Below are positions 50,589 through 60,569 of a stretch of 64,000 bases of DNA, in pieces; the first letter of the stretch is position 1; the number at the start of each line of letters is the position of its first letter. The position numbers and the translations under genes are program-made. The notes beneath the pieces are model-generated. The model saw only the letters and a list, made by a program, of their open reading frames with translations, had not been told where the DNA came from and made no database searches. The stretch covers positions 124,001-188,000 of the forward strand of contig JAIYDL010000018.1 of the NCBI GenBank assembly GCA_027487515.1. Direction: 5' to 3'. The stretch is from Pseudomonadota bacterium. GTDB taxonomy: Bacteria; Bdellovibrionota; Bacteriovoracia; Bacteriovoracales; Bacteriovoracaceae.

Positions 50589-50800
50589 TGCTCGATCCTT
50601 TGCTGGAGGTTTAATCTCCGGGCGAGCTTATGGGAAGAGTTCCTGAGTTGAAAAGTTCTTGGTGCTGACACTTCGAGCGAGACCCGGTGGACCAAAGATG
50701 CGCAAAAGATCAAACGAACCGGAGGCTTCAGCGAAGATCCTAAAGGGGGTCCAGTGTGTAACCAAATTCTTCCTTGAGACACACCGGAGAGCGTCCAGGG

Positions 50801-51064
50801 CTAGAAGCGGAAGAACCCTTGGGACCCGCGGAGTTTCTGCCGCAGACCGTCTCGGTAGGACTGGGACGGATACTTCGTTTCGAAGCGGCCTGCGATCATG
50901 CGCTCCACTTTCTTCGGACCTGCGGGGTAGAGTTCAGCGAGGTTACTGGGAACAACGTTCAAGGATGTTACGGTCGGGACCCGAACCAGGTCTCGGAACG
51001 AAAACTCCATCGCAAAGCTCTTCGAGAGGGACAGGGTCAGCATGACGACGGTGATGACTTTCAT
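50801..51064 (-). CDS. Small secreted protein
   Basis: 87 residues. Signal peptide MKVITVVMLTLSLSKSFA, then a basic C-terminal part (LRQKLRGSQGFFRF). AGGAGG lies just before the ATG. No family recognised. The 212-base gap on its left holds no gene. Confidence 0.55.
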   Translation of the reverse strand: MKVITVVMLTLSLSKSFAMEFSFRDLVRVPTVTSLNVVPSNLAELYPAGPKKVERMIAGRFETKYPSQSYRDGLRQKLRGSQGFFRF

Positions 51065-51327
51065 TTCGAACCTCCTGTTCGTTTCGGTCAGAAACCTAAT
51101 TGCGAGTTCAGTGCCGGCCCTAATCCGTTGGAACTGTACCGAGTGGGGCCAAAGGGAACCAGGCGCCCGATGGCAACGCCCGGGCGCATGGGGCTATTTT
51201 GATACAGACCCACGGTGCGAGGATCACGCACCGGCGGGGCCCTTAAATTTTGATGATCTTAAAACTCCTGGTCCGCCCGGGCCTGATACCATTCCTCCAA
51301 CGTTAAACCTTACCACGGAGGAATTGT

Positions 51328-51672
51328 ATGGCCAAACGACTTGCCCACGGGAACCTAGGTCGAAAGAAAACACGAAGCACGAAAGCGGTAGTCTCAAAAG
51401 AAGGCGTCCTGAATGGGATTCCTGTCACTCTGAATCTTTCAGGATTAAAGGCCCTCATCGGAGGCGCGAGTTATCAGAAGATAGCGAAGGCAGCCTCCGG
51501 GAATCCTTGGGCCATGGCCGTCGCCGGCGGAGTTAGTGCCTTCTTCATCGGACGCTTTTTGTACCGCTACTACGAGAATCATCCCGAGATCTCCCAGTTC
51601 ATCCAGGATAACTTCGAGACGGTGGAGTCTCGGCTGCGAGAGTTTCGAGACTATACCCCTCTGGCACACTAA
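51328..51672 (+). CDS. Tandem paralogue A: small membrane-linked protein
   Basis: 114 residues. Basic N-terminus, one hydrophobic stretch (AMAVAGGVSAFFIGRFLYRYY) and a C-terminal helix (ENHPEISQFIQDNFETVESR, then LREFRDY). The last ~32 residues match those of the next gene, 25 bases downstream (ENYPKISDLIRENMDTLEGK and FGEFRD), so the two are tandem duplicates. GGAGG precedes the ATG. Function unknown. Confidence 0.65.
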   Translation: MAKRLAHGNLGRKKTRSTKAVVSKEGVLNGIPVTLNLSGLKALIGGASYQKIAKAASGNPWAMAVAGGVSAFFIGRFLYRYYENHPEISQFIQDNFETVESRLREFRDYTPLAH

Positions 51673-51697
51673 TCCCCTTTCAAGAGGAAACACGAAC

Positions 51698-52012
51698 ATG
51701 GCAAAAAAAAATAATCCGAGAAAAGAAGACTTTCAGGCACGGCTTGGGAAGAGTCCTGCCGGCACTTCCCAGGGAAACACTGACGGCACTGTTGGGGATC
51801 GTGGGTTTAGAGAAGTTCTGCGCGAATTCATTCAAAGCCCAGCGGTGAAGAATGTCGCCGAGGGAATCACGTCAGTCCTCCTCACGAGACTCGCCCTTAG
51901 GATGAAAGAAAACTATCCAAAGATCTCGGACCTCATTCGAGAAAACATGGATACTCTCGAGGGCAAGTTTGGAGAGTTTCGGGACACGCTCCAAGACTCC
52001 GCACCCCACTAG
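51698..52012 (+). CDS. Tandem paralogue B: small protein
   Basis: 104 residues from the ATG at 51698 with AAGAGG upstream. Basic N-terminus (MAKKNNPRKEDFQARLGK), an amphipathic region (NVAEGITSVLLTRLALRM) where paralogue A has a membrane span, and the shared C-terminal helix. Same transcript as A. No family recognised. Confidence 0.63.
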   Translation: MAKKNNPRKEDFQARLGKSPAGTSQGNTDGTVGDRGFREVLREFIQSPAVKNVAEGITSVLLTRLALRMKENYPKISDLIRENMDTLEGKFGEFRDTLQDSAPH

Positions 52013-52147
52013 TTCAAGCCTTCGTCTCCGTCACGGTTGGGGCCACGTCCACGGCCTCAACCTTTATCATCCACGCCAGTTCCGAAAAAAGCTTTGACCT
52101 TCTTCGCCGGGAGGGGTTTATTAGCGGGAGGAACGAAAGGATGAGCG

Positions 52148-54313
52148 GTGAGAAAAGAGATCGTGCTGAACATCACAGGGATGAGCTGCGCTTCCTGCGT
52201 CGGGCGGGTGGAGCGAGTCCTTAAACTGGATACCGGCGTTCTCAGCGCAGAAGTCAATCTAGCGACCGAGAAAGCGGCCGTGGCGTTCGAGGACACGAAG
52301 ACCGATCCCACAAAACTCATGGATCGGATTCGAGGCGCGGGCTACGCAGCGAGCTTACTTCCGCGGCCTGAGAAGGACCGAGCAAATTCACAGAAAAGTG
52401 ACAAGCGCGCTCTCATCGCAGCTTCGGTCCTGTCGCTGCCATTGGTTCTGCCGATGCTCCTCGAAGCCTTTGGACTGCATCTGATGCTTCCTCCGCTGGT
52501 TCAGCTCGGGTTGGCGACACCGGTCCAGTTCATCATCGGGGCCCGGTTCTACGCCGCAAGCTGGTCTGCGGTAAAGGCCCGCACTGGGAACATGGAGCTT
52601 TTAGTTGCAGTTGGGACCACGGCTGCGTTCGCCCTGTCCGTCTACCTCCTTCTCACCAGGGTTCATCCTCACCTCTATTTCGAGAGTTCCGCCGTCGTCA
52701 TCACCCTTGTGCTCTTGGGGAAGTCTCTTGAACACAAGGCGAGGGCCCAGACCTCGTCGGCGATCCGGGCCCTGCAAGATTTAAAACCCGAGACCGCCAG
52801 AGTCCTTCGTGGAGGAGAGGAGGTCGAGCTCCCGCTTTCACAGGTCGGGGTCGGAGACCTCGTCTTCATTCGGCCCGGAGAGCGTCTCCCGGTCGACGGG
52901 ACCATCACCCTCGGGTCATCTCAGGTTGATGAGTCCCTCATGACCGGAGAGAACACTCCGCTCGCCAAGACGGTTGGAGACGCCGTCATCGGAGGCGCCA
53001 TCAACGGCGACGGCCCGATCACCGTGCGAGTGGGAAGCATCGGAAGTGAAACCATGCTGGCGCGGATCGTCCGACTGGTAGAGAGCGCTCAGGCAAAAAA
53101 GGCACCGATTCAAAGACTCGTGGATCAAGTGGCTTCGTGGTTTGTGCCTCTGGTGCTTGGGACATCGACCCTGACTCTTTTGGGGGTGGGACTCGGAACC
53201 GGAGACTGGGAGCGGGCCATTGTGAATGCAGTGAGTGTCCTCGTCATCGCCTGTCCCTGCGCTTTAGGGCTCGCGACCCCAACAGCGGTGATGGTGGGAA
53301 CTGGCATGGCCGCCAAGGCCGGAATCCTGATCAAAGACGTGGGTGCGCTAGAAATTGCCCACAAAGTCAGCGTCGTCGCCTTCGATAAAACTGGAACTCT
53401 CACCCTGGGACAACCGACCGTAACCCTTGTGAGATCTCTGTCTTTAGCAAATGAAAACGAAATCCTCAGCATCGGTGCCGCGCTTCAACAGGGTTCAGAG
53501 CACCCCTTAGCACGGGCCGTCCTCCGGGAGGCGCAAGCGAAAAACCTCCCGACAAGGGTGGTGCGTGAAAACCGGGCCATTCCCGGTCAAGGGATCGAGG
53601 GGAAGGTCGAGGGAACGAAGTACTTCTTTGGGTCGCTGGCCGCACTCACCCAGTTAGGCTTAGTGACAAAGGAAATCCAAGAAGAACTTGAAAAACTCAA
53701 CAGTCAGGGTGAAACGCTTTCCGTTCTCGCGGACCGATCTACCCCTGCCGTTCTCGGGGTCATCGCGTTCAGAGACACGGTCCGGCCCGAGGCGAAGCGC
53801 GCCGTGAGAGAACTCCAGGCGCGGGGAATAAGAACGGTCATGCTCACCGGTGATCATATCAGCAGCGCTCGACGTGTTGCTGACGAACTTGGGATCGATG
53901 AAGTCCGCGCGCAGGTTCTCCCGGAGCAGAAGGCACAGATCGTGGATCAGCTTCGCGCTCGAGAGGAGATCGTCGCCATGGTTGGAGATGGCGTCAACGA
54001 TGCCCCTGCCCTCGCGGCCGCAGACGTCGGGATCGCCATGGGCACCGGAACTGACGTTGCTATGCACACGGCCGGCATCACGTTGATGCGAAGTCATCCC
54101 CTTCTGATCTCGGACGCCATCGACGTTTCCCGGAAGACCTACGCCAAGATACAGCAGAATCTATTCTGGGCCTTTTTCTACAACCTCATCGGAATCCCCC
54201 TTGCTGCTCTGGGGTACTTGAGCCCCGTGATCGCTGGCGGCGCCATGGCCCTGAGTTCCGTGAGTGTTGTCACGAATGCCCTTCTGTTAAAGCGCTGGAA
54301 GCGTCAGAGCTAG
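52148..54313 (+). CDS. copA: Copper-exporting P1B-type ATPase
   Basis: 721 residues from a GTG start. A single N-terminal HMA domain with GMSCASC (about residues 9-15), transmembrane helices, TGEN (actuator), CPC in ACPCALGLATPTAV near residue 369, DKTGTLTLG near 413, the HP motif (SEHPLA), GDGVNDAPAL and the final NALLLKR. The CPC and NALLL features define Cu(I) export (P1B-1). A copper sensor is not encoded next to it; the HMA/Mer-like operon is 5 kb away. Confidence 0.94.
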   Translation: MRKEIVLNITGMSCASCVGRVERVLKLDTGVLSAEVNLATEKAAVAFEDTKTDPTKLMDRIRGAGYAASLLPRPEKDRANSQKSDKRALIAASVLSLPLVLPMLLEAFGLHLMLPPLVQLGLATPVQFIIGARFYAASWSAVKARTGNMELLVAVGTTAAFALSVYLLLTRVHPHLYFESSAVVITLVLLGKSLEHKARAQTSSAIRALQDLKPETARVLRGGEEVELPLSQVGVGDLVFIRPGERLPVDGTITLGSSQVDESLMTGENTPLAKTVGDAVIGGAINGDGPITVRVGSIGSETMLARIVRLVESAQAKKAPIQRLVDQVASWFVPLVLGTSTLTLLGVGLGTGDWERAIVNAVSVLVIACPCALGLATPTAVMVGTGMAAKAGILIKDVGALEIAHKVSVVAFDKTGTLTLGQPTVTLVRSLSLANENEILSIGAALQQGSEHPLARAVLREAQAKNLPTRVVRENRAIPGQGIEGKVEGTKYFFGSLAALTQLGLVTKEIQEELEKLNSQGETLSVLADRSTPAVLGVIAFRDTVRPEAKRAVRELQARGIRTVMLTGDHISSARRVADELGIDEVRAQVLPEQKAQIVDQLRAREEIVAMVGDGVNDAPALAAADVGIAMGTGTDVAMHTAGITLMRSHPLLISDAIDVSRKTYAKIQQNLFWAFFYNLIGIPLAALGYLSPVIAGGAMALSSVSVVTNALLLKRWKRQS

Positions 54314-54357
54314 CATGCTAGACTCAGGCGCATCCCCCTTTTCCCAAGAGGCGAATC

Positions 54358-55632
54358 ATGCTCTTCTCCCCTTCCGTCATTGCTGCCCGTAAGGCCCGTG
54401 TGGCCAAGGCCCTGAGACCGCTGCTTAAGGACTCTGATGTGGTCATCGTTCACGCTGGATCACCGATCCAGAAGCCTGGCGGTCTGGACCAAACGTACCC
54501 GTTCCTTCCTCACCCCAGCTATTTCTGGCTCACTGGTTTCCGGCGTCCGGGCGGGATTTCGGTCTTCACTCTAAGCGATGGCTGGATTGATTTTGTCCAA
54601 CCCGTGACTCGGGAGGAGAAGGTCTGGGAAGGCGGCGGCGAATCCTACCCTGGAACCGATCTCAAAGGTTTTGAGGCCTGGCTGACCGGGAGGAGCTTTA
54701 CTCAACGCTTTATTCTGGGACAGCACCCTTCTTCACTGGACCTCGCTCCAGAGGAAGATCGGGCGGGTCTCCTCGAAGCATTCCTCGGGACCCGACGAGT
54801 GAAGGACCAGGCCGAAGTGGACCTCATCGAAAAGCTCGCGGCCATTGCCAACACGGGGTATCGGAGGATTCGCGAGAGCTTACGACCTGGCATGACTGAG
54901 CGTGATGTTCAAATCGAGTACGAATCAACCGTTCTCCGGAATGGCTCCGAAAAGCTCCCCTATGAAACCATCGTCGGCGCCGGTAGCAATGCCGCCATCC
55001 TTCACGCCATCCCTACCCTTCGGGTCATCGGTGACAAAGATCTCGTTCTGATCGACGCAGGCGCCGATGTCCAGGACTACTGTGTCGATGTGACCAGAGT
55101 TTTCAGTGCCGGGGGAAAGTTCAGCGACCAACAGACGGCCCTCTACCAAACGGTTCAGCGGGCCCAGAAAAAATCTATCGCTTTGTGCCGTCCCGGAGTC
55201 GAGTGGCGGGATGTCCACCTCGCCTCCGCACGGACCATGGCGGAAGGACTTAAAGATCTTGGTCTTCTCCGCTGCAGCGTGGAGGAGGCCCTGGAGAGCG
55301 AAGCGATTGGGATTTTCTTCCCGCATGGAGTTGGTCACCTGGTGGGACTCAAGGTTAGAGATACCGGAGGCCCCTTTAATCCTCATCCCAAGCGCTACGC
55401 GGGGGCCCGGCTTCGAGTTGATCTTCCTCTCAAAGAGGGATACTTGGTGACCGTAGAGCCCGGGCTCTACTTCATCGACGCTCTTCTTTCGGACGATGAA
55501 ACTCGGAGCAAGTTTAAAGATCAGATTCACTGGACTGAGATCGAGGCCTGGAGAGGAATCGGTGGCGTCCGGTTGGAGGATGACATCCTCATTACGGAGA
55601 GCGGCCATCGAAACCTCACGGAGATCATTTAA
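54358..55632 (+). CDS. M24B peptidase (Xaa-Pro aminopeptidase type)
   Basis: 424 residues. The first ~150 are the creatinase-like N-domain (FLPHPSYFWLTGFRRPGG), and the pita-bread catalytic domain follows: DAGADVQDYCVDVTRVF supplies two Asp ligands, HGVGHLVGL the His, TVEPGLYF and GVRLEDDILIT the Glu ligands. It releases N-terminal residues before proline. Typical length for bacterial PepP. It begins 44 bases after copA. Confidence 0.93.
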   Translation: MLFSPSVIAARKARVAKALRPLLKDSDVVIVHAGSPIQKPGGLDQTYPFLPHPSYFWLTGFRRPGGISVFTLSDGWIDFVQPVTREEKVWEGGGESYPGTDLKGFEAWLTGRSFTQRFILGQHPSSLDLAPEEDRAGLLEAFLGTRRVKDQAEVDLIEKLAAIANTGYRRIRESLRPGMTERDVQIEYESTVLRNGSEKLPYETIVGAGSNAAILHAIPTLRVIGDKDLVLIDAGADVQDYCVDVTRVFSAGGKFSDQQTALYQTVQRAQKKSIALCRPGVEWRDVHLASARTMAEGLKDLGLLRCSVEEALESEAIGIFFPHGVGHLVGLKVRDTGGPFNPHPKRYAGARLRVDLPLKEGYLVTVEPGLYFIDALLSDDETRSKFKDQIHWTEIEAWRGIGGVRLEDDILITESGHRNLTEII

Positions 55633-56674
55633 GCGACGGGTAGTCGGTGTAGCCTCGGTCGTCTTCTGAGTAGAGCGTCGCACGGTCGACTTCATTCAAG
55701 GTAGCACTCCGACGAAGTCTTTCGGGCAAATCGGGATTGGCGATGAAGGCGAGACCAAAGGCGAGAGCATCTGCCTTGCCGGCCGACAGCATCTCTTCCC
55801 CGACCTCTTTGGTTAAGCGCTCATTCGCGATGAAGACGCCGCCAAAGTCCTGCTTGAGTTTTGCTCCAAGAGCGTCAGGTCCAGGGAACTCCCGAGCGAA
55901 GAGGAAAGCGATCTTCCGCTTGCCGAGTTCTTGCGCGACATAGCGAAAGAGAGCTTCTGGATTCGAGTCTCCCATGTCGTGAGCGTCCCCCCGAGGGGCG
56001 AGGTGAACACCCACACGGTCGGCACCCCACTCTGCGATCACGGCATCTGTGACCTCGAGCAAGAAGCGCGCCCGGTTTTCGATCGGGCCTCCGTAGGCAT
56101 CGGTTCGATGGTTCGAGCGGTCCTGCAGGAACTGGTCGATGAGGTAACCGTTGGCCGCGTGGATCTCAACGCCATCAAATCCGGCCGCCTTCGCGTTCCG
56201 AGCACCGGCCCGAAAATCACTCACGATCCCTGGGATCTCCTCAAGTAGGAGAGCTCGAGGAGTCACGAACTCCGTTTCAGGCCGCACTAAACTCACGTGC
56301 CCCTTCGGTCGAATGGCAGAGGGGGCCACCGGCAGTTCTCCGCCTAAAAAAAGAGGATGGGAAACACGGCCCACATGCCAGAGTTGAAGAAAAATCCGGC
56401 CACCTTCCCGATGCACGGCCTCCGTGATCAACCGCCAACCGGCGATCTGCTCCTCAGACCAGATCCCGGGAGTGTGCGCATACCCCACACCACTCGGAGA
56501 CACACAGGTCGCTTCGGTCAGGATGAGGCCTGCGCTCGCCCGCTGGGCATAGTACTGGGCCATGAGTTTATTCGGGACCCTGCCCGGGGCCCGGGCCCGA
56601 GTGAGCGGCGCCATGATGATTCGATTCGGGAGCGTGAGGGCACCCACTTTTAGCGGAGAGAAAAGCAGTGACAT
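55625..56674 (-). CDS. Old Yellow Enzyme-family flavin oxidoreductase
   Basis: 349 residues from the ATG at 56674 with AAGGA upstream. LFSPLKVGALTLPNRIIMAPLTR starts the family; LQLWHVGRVSH, GVEIHAANGYLIDQFLQ, YGGPIENRARFLLEV and FGLAFIANPDLPERL are conserved OYE motifs. FMN-dependent reduction of alkenes or nitro compounds (NemA-like). It is convergent with the M24 peptidase, overlapping by eight bases. Confidence 0.93.
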   Translation of the reverse strand: MSLLFSPLKVGALTLPNRIIMAPLTRARAPGRVPNKLMAQYYAQRASAGLILTEATCVSPSGVGYAHTPGIWSEEQIAGWRLITEAVHREGGRIFLQLWHVGRVSHPLFLGGELPVAPSAIRPKGHVSLVRPETEFVTPRALLLEEIPGIVSDFRAGARNAKAAGFDGVEIHAANGYLIDQFLQDRSNHRTDAYGGPIENRARFLLEVTDAVIAEWGADRVGVHLAPRGDAHDMGDSNPEALFRYVAQELGKRKIAFLFAREFPGPDALGAKLKQDFGGVFIANERLTKEVGEEMLSAGKADALAFGLAFIANPDLPERLRRSATLNEVDRATLYSEDDRGYTDYPSLK

Positions 56675-56738
56675 GAGCAGGGTCCTTGGAGAGAGGTTGG
56701 ATGATTCTATCCAGGGAGCGAAGGAATGCAAAGGTCGG

Positions 56739-59738
56739 CTACGCTGGTTTTTTTAACCGCAGCTCTCGGAGTTTCGCGGCGATCATTCCCGGGTCAAAAG
56801 GTTTTGGTAGGAAGCCATCGGCCTCTCGATCAGCGATCCCTTCCTGAGTGGGAGACATTTCAACGCCTCCGGTGATGAAGATGAACCGAGGCTGAACTGG
56901 CAGCGCTTCGCGCCGCAAAAGTTCCAGGAATTTGAACCCATCGATCTCCGGCATTTGAATATCCGAAATGACCACATCGAACATCCCTTCCCGCAGGAGG
57001 CGCAATCCCTCTTGGGCATTGGGGGCCGCCACAACTTCTGTACAAATGTCAGAGAGCATGTGCTGAAGCACCTCGCGCAACCCCTCCTCGTCGTCGACTA
57101 GGAGGACTCTTATCTCAAAGCGCTCTTTAGGAACCTGCTTCAGCATGCTCCGGCCACTGAGTTGAGCTTCGGTCACCGTCGTCACGGGAAGATCAAACGA
57201 GAAGGTTGATCCCTCGCCGATGGCCGTCGAAATCTCGAGTCGACCTTTGTGCTCTTTGAGGATCGTGCTCACAAGAGACAGGCCAATCCCGGTCCCCTTG
57301 TTGACATCTTTCGTGGTAAAAAAAGGCTCGAGGATCTTTTCTCGAATTTCCTGGGGAATTCCCGATCCGTTGTCGGTGACAGAAACCTTCATTCGGTCGT
57401 CGCCGTAGTTCACAGCGACGAGAATTTCCCGGGACGATTTGCCTTCCGTCGCATCTTTGGCGTTTGAGATGAGATTGACCAACACTTGCTGCAGGTGGCC
57501 TCGGTTTCCGAGGATCGCCGTTGGAATCCGCGCTCCTGTGAGCCGGAGAACGACCTGCTCGCGGGCGAAGATCCCCTCGAGCATGGCGACCGTTTCTTCG
57601 ATGGACGTGTAGAAGTCAAAGCTCGAAAGCTTATCGATGTCCGAGCGCGCGAAGGTCCGGAGCCCCTTCACGATGTTCGCAATCCGCCCGGCAGCGATCT
57701 CCATCTTACAGAGCCGATCGGCCACTTCCGGGTAAGGGTTGCTCGCTAGATCAATCTGGGCCAGGGCCAGCTGCCCGGAGATGATCGCCAGAGGGTTATT
57801 GATCTCATGCCCGACGCCCGCTGCAAGCTGACCGATGGAGGCAAGCTTAGAGGCGTGCATGGCGAGCTGTTTTTGGTGCGCGAGTTCATCCTCGGCGCGC
57901 CGGGCATGGATCATCTCGCCGATGACCTCCATGAAGGGCCTCAGATCGGAGATGAGGGAGTCGTCAAAGCCCTGCTCGCGGTTCGCGATTCCGGCGACGG
58001 CGATCACTTGCCCGTTGTGATGGATCGGAAGAGCAAGGAAGTTCTCGAGCTCCGGGAGCTGCGAGGGGATGAGATTCTTAAGCAGGGCCTGATCATTGAT
58101 CGCTAAGGGCTCTCCGGCCTCCAGAACGTAGGTCATGAGCTTGTGCCGCTTCCGGAAGACGAGGTCCTGGATGCCGAACTCCCCGCTCATGCGATCGAAT
58201 GTGTCCGTGGTGTTAAGGCTAGAGAATGCGAAAACTCTAAGGATGCGCTCTTTATCTTCGACCTCGACCTCTCCCAAGAGTCCATGGTTCCCGTTGGCGA
58301 GGTGGATCAGTCGGCCTATGAGGTGTTTAAAAAAACTCTTCCGGTCATTCGAAAGACTGATGAAGTCACCCCGGAGGCGCGAGATTTCTTCCTGCACTAG
58401 CTCCCGGCGCTTCTGCACCGTGATGTCCAAGATCGTCCCGGTTAACTTGAAGGGCGTTCCGTTAACGTCCCACTCAGAGTACTTCGCACGGAAGAGGATA
58501 TACAGCCAGGTCCCCGCGTGATGGCGCATGCGGTACACCGTCTCAAAGGTCATGGCATTCCCGGCCTTGAAATCCTCGAGCTCTTGGTTCACCCGTGGCA
58601 GATCTTCGGCGTGGATGTTGCAGGCCCAGGTTTCCCAAGTGGTGGGCCAATTTTCCGGGTAGAGATCGAGCGCTCGAAACCAGCGCTCGTCATACTGCAC
58701 TTCCCCCGTGGAGAGGTTGAGCTCCCAGATTCCGAGGTTGGCGCTCTCCAGAGCGACCTCGAGATGGCGCTTAGACAGCTGGAGTTCCCGCTCGTACATC
58801 TTTTGCTCTGAGATATCTCGCACCGTCGCCTGGAGGTAATGCTTATCTCTCTCGATGATCCGAGACAAGAGAACGGTGCAAGGCATGGCAGTTCCATCAA
58901 GCCTGATGTGAGTCCATTCGAAGAAGTGGGCCCCCTGGCTCAGGGCCAGTTTAATCATCTCCGGGGCCAGGTCTGCGGATGGCTTCCCGTCGGGCTGGAA
59001 CTCCGGTGAAAGTTTCCAAGGTGCGAGTTGGCAAAACTCCTCCACACTGGAGCACCCGAAAAGTTTGAGCGTCGCGGGATTGGCGGTACAGAAATGCCAG
59101 TCCGGTGGCGAGAGGGTCATGATCGCGTCCGAAGACTGATCGATGCGAGTCCGGTAGCTTTGATCTCTGAAGAGGAGCTTCTCCTCGAGGAGTTCCTCTT
59201 CAGAGAGGCCCGTGAGATGCGCGGCCACGGTCGACGCAGTATGCGTCGCCTTCCGAAGGTCTTTCTCCCACAGGGCAACCACCATGTTCCCAAGGGATTC
59301 GAGGAGAGACATCTGGGCCGGGGAGAACTCTTTGGGGGAGGAGTGCAGCACTCCTAGAACACCGACGAAGGCACCGGATTGAGTGCGGAGGGCAACCCCC
59401 GCATAAAAGTGACGGGCCACAGGCACGGAGGCGGCGAAGTCACTGAGCTTCATCACCGACGAAATATCATTCAAAACCAGAACTCCCCGAGACTGGGAGG
59501 TCCGGTCGCAAAGTGTGAGCATCCTCGCGACCTCGTCCTCGACGGCACCGATGCGGGACTTGATCGCGACGTGCTCGCGATCCACCACTGTGACGAAGGC
59601 CATCTTGACTTCGCACTGGGTGGCCGCAAGCTTCGTTATGGCATCGACCGGACCATCAGCTCCAGTGCTGAGCAAAGTGTGCTGGACGAGGTCATGGTAC
59701 CACCGATCATCTTGGGCGGAGAGGATTGTCTTTTTCAT
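56739..59738 (-). CDS. Hybrid sensor histidine kinase with GAF, PAS and REC domains
   Basis: 999 residues, no membrane segments. Order: GAF (about 20-160), PAS (about 195-320), PAS/PAC (about 330-450), GAF (about 470-620), HisKA with GVGHEINNPLAII near residue 645, HATPase_c with ISNAKDAT, DNGSGIP and GTGIGLSLV, and a C-terminal receiver with SDIQMPEIDG (Asp near 923). A soluble sensor that could detect light, redox or a small ligand; target unknown. No output regulator is adjacent. Confidence 0.9.
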   Translation of the reverse strand: MKKTILSAQDDRWYHDLVQHTLLSTGADGPVDAITKLAATQCEVKMAFVTVVDREHVAIKSRIGAVEDEVARMLTLCDRTSQSRGVLVLNDISSVMKLSDFAASVPVARHFYAGVALRTQSGAFVGVLGVLHSSPKEFSPAQMSLLESLGNMVVALWEKDLRKATHTASTVAAHLTGLSEEELLEEKLLFRDQSYRTRIDQSSDAIMTLSPPDWHFCTANPATLKLFGCSSVEEFCQLAPWKLSPEFQPDGKPSADLAPEMIKLALSQGAHFFEWTHIRLDGTAMPCTVLLSRIIERDKHYLQATVRDISEQKMYERELQLSKRHLEVALESANLGIWELNLSTGEVQYDERWFRALDLYPENWPTTWETWACNIHAEDLPRVNQELEDFKAGNAMTFETVYRMRHHAGTWLYILFRAKYSEWDVNGTPFKLTGTILDITVQKRRELVQEEISRLRGDFISLSNDRKSFFKHLIGRLIHLANGNHGLLGEVEVEDKERILRVFAFSSLNTTDTFDRMSGEFGIQDLVFRKRHKLMTYVLEAGEPLAINDQALLKNLIPSQLPELENFLALPIHHNGQVIAVAGIANREQGFDDSLISDLRPFMEVIGEMIHARRAEDELAHQKQLAMHASKLASIGQLAAGVGHEINNPLAIISGQLALAQIDLASNPYPEVADRLCKMEIAAGRIANIVKGLRTFARSDIDKLSSFDFYTSIEETVAMLEGIFAREQVVLRLTGARIPTAILGNRGHLQQVLVNLISNAKDATEGKSSREILVAVNYGDDRMKVSVTDNGSGIPQEIREKILEPFFTTKDVNKGTGIGLSLVSTILKEHKGRLEISTAIGEGSTFSFDLPVTTVTEAQLSGRSMLKQVPKERFEIRVLLVDDEEGLREVLQHMLSDICTEVVAAPNAQEGLRLLREGMFDVVISDIQMPEIDGFKFLELLRREALPVQPRFIFITGGVEMSPTQEGIADREADGFLPKPFDPGMIAAKLRELRLKKPA

Positions 59739-59855
59739 AAGCGAAGGGAATTTCCTTTTCTTCCGTTTCGCCAGATTCTTCGTTAAGATAAAGTAAATAG
59801 TCCGTCGAGAATTTAAAATTTAGATTGTGCGGTAAATTAGTCTACCGGAAGACGG

Positions 59856-60401
59856 TCAGAAGGACTTCCGGAGCCTGATTCTCACGGTGACTCCGCCGAT
59901 ACTTGACATAAACTCTTCATTCTCCGAGATCCCCCGTAGATCTCCTCGCCGGTCAGCGACTTCCCGGAGGATGTTGGCAAAAGATGCTCCGCTCCCAGAG
60001 ACCACCAGTCCCAGTCTCACACGGTCTGTGCTTCGGAAGGCAATTTTTCCGAGGACTCCGAGATTCGGGTCGAAGATCGTTCCGCGAACCAAGTGCGGAG
60101 TCCTCTCCCGCGGCATCACTTGGTATCGGTCATCGAGCATCACTCGGGCCATGGTCATGTCTCGAAGACCACTCTGGGTGAGATCGATCCGTCCGTTCTC
60201 ACAGTCGGGGCCATTAAGATTCAAATCAATCGTCACAACGGACCTCGCCGCTGGGGGCGTCCGCTGGGCCACTTCGAGATTCGAAACATTCAGGTCCAGA
60301 GGTCTGCGACGGGGGGCCCGGGGAATGAACCAATCCGCCCCCCAAAGTGAAGGAGCAAGAATTAACAGGGCTAAACTAAGAAGAAGAATTCTTAAGATCA
60401 T
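59856..60401 (-). CDS. Secreted protein of unknown function
   Basis: 181 residues. Signal peptide (MILRILLLSLALLILAPSLWGA); the mature part is beta-rich and basic (RAPRRRPLDLNV, VRGTIFDPN, SIGGVTVRIRLRKSF). No family recognised; a curli-assembly CsgG-like or flagellar assembly FlgT-like fold is a possibility but is not supported by motifs. Confidence 0.58.
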   Translation of the reverse strand: MILRILLLSLALLILAPSLWGADWFIPRAPRRRPLDLNVSNLEVAQRTPPAARSVVTIDLNLNGPDCENGRIDLTQSGLRDMTMARVMLDDRYQVMPRERTPHLVRGTIFDPNLGVLGKIAFRSTDRVRLGLVVSGSGASFANILREVADRRGDLRGISENEEFMSSIGGVTVRIRLRKSF

Positions 60402-60569
60402 CTTGGAAGGGGTTGCAATCGATTGGCCACTTCTCCAAAATGTAATAATAACGACTTAAGCTTCAGCGATCTGCCCCGAATGGACGGCCGGATAGAAATT
60501 AGTCAATTGAGGTTGGGAATCACAGTTGGGAATCACGACCGTCTCGAAGAAGAGTGCCAGGACCCGGAG

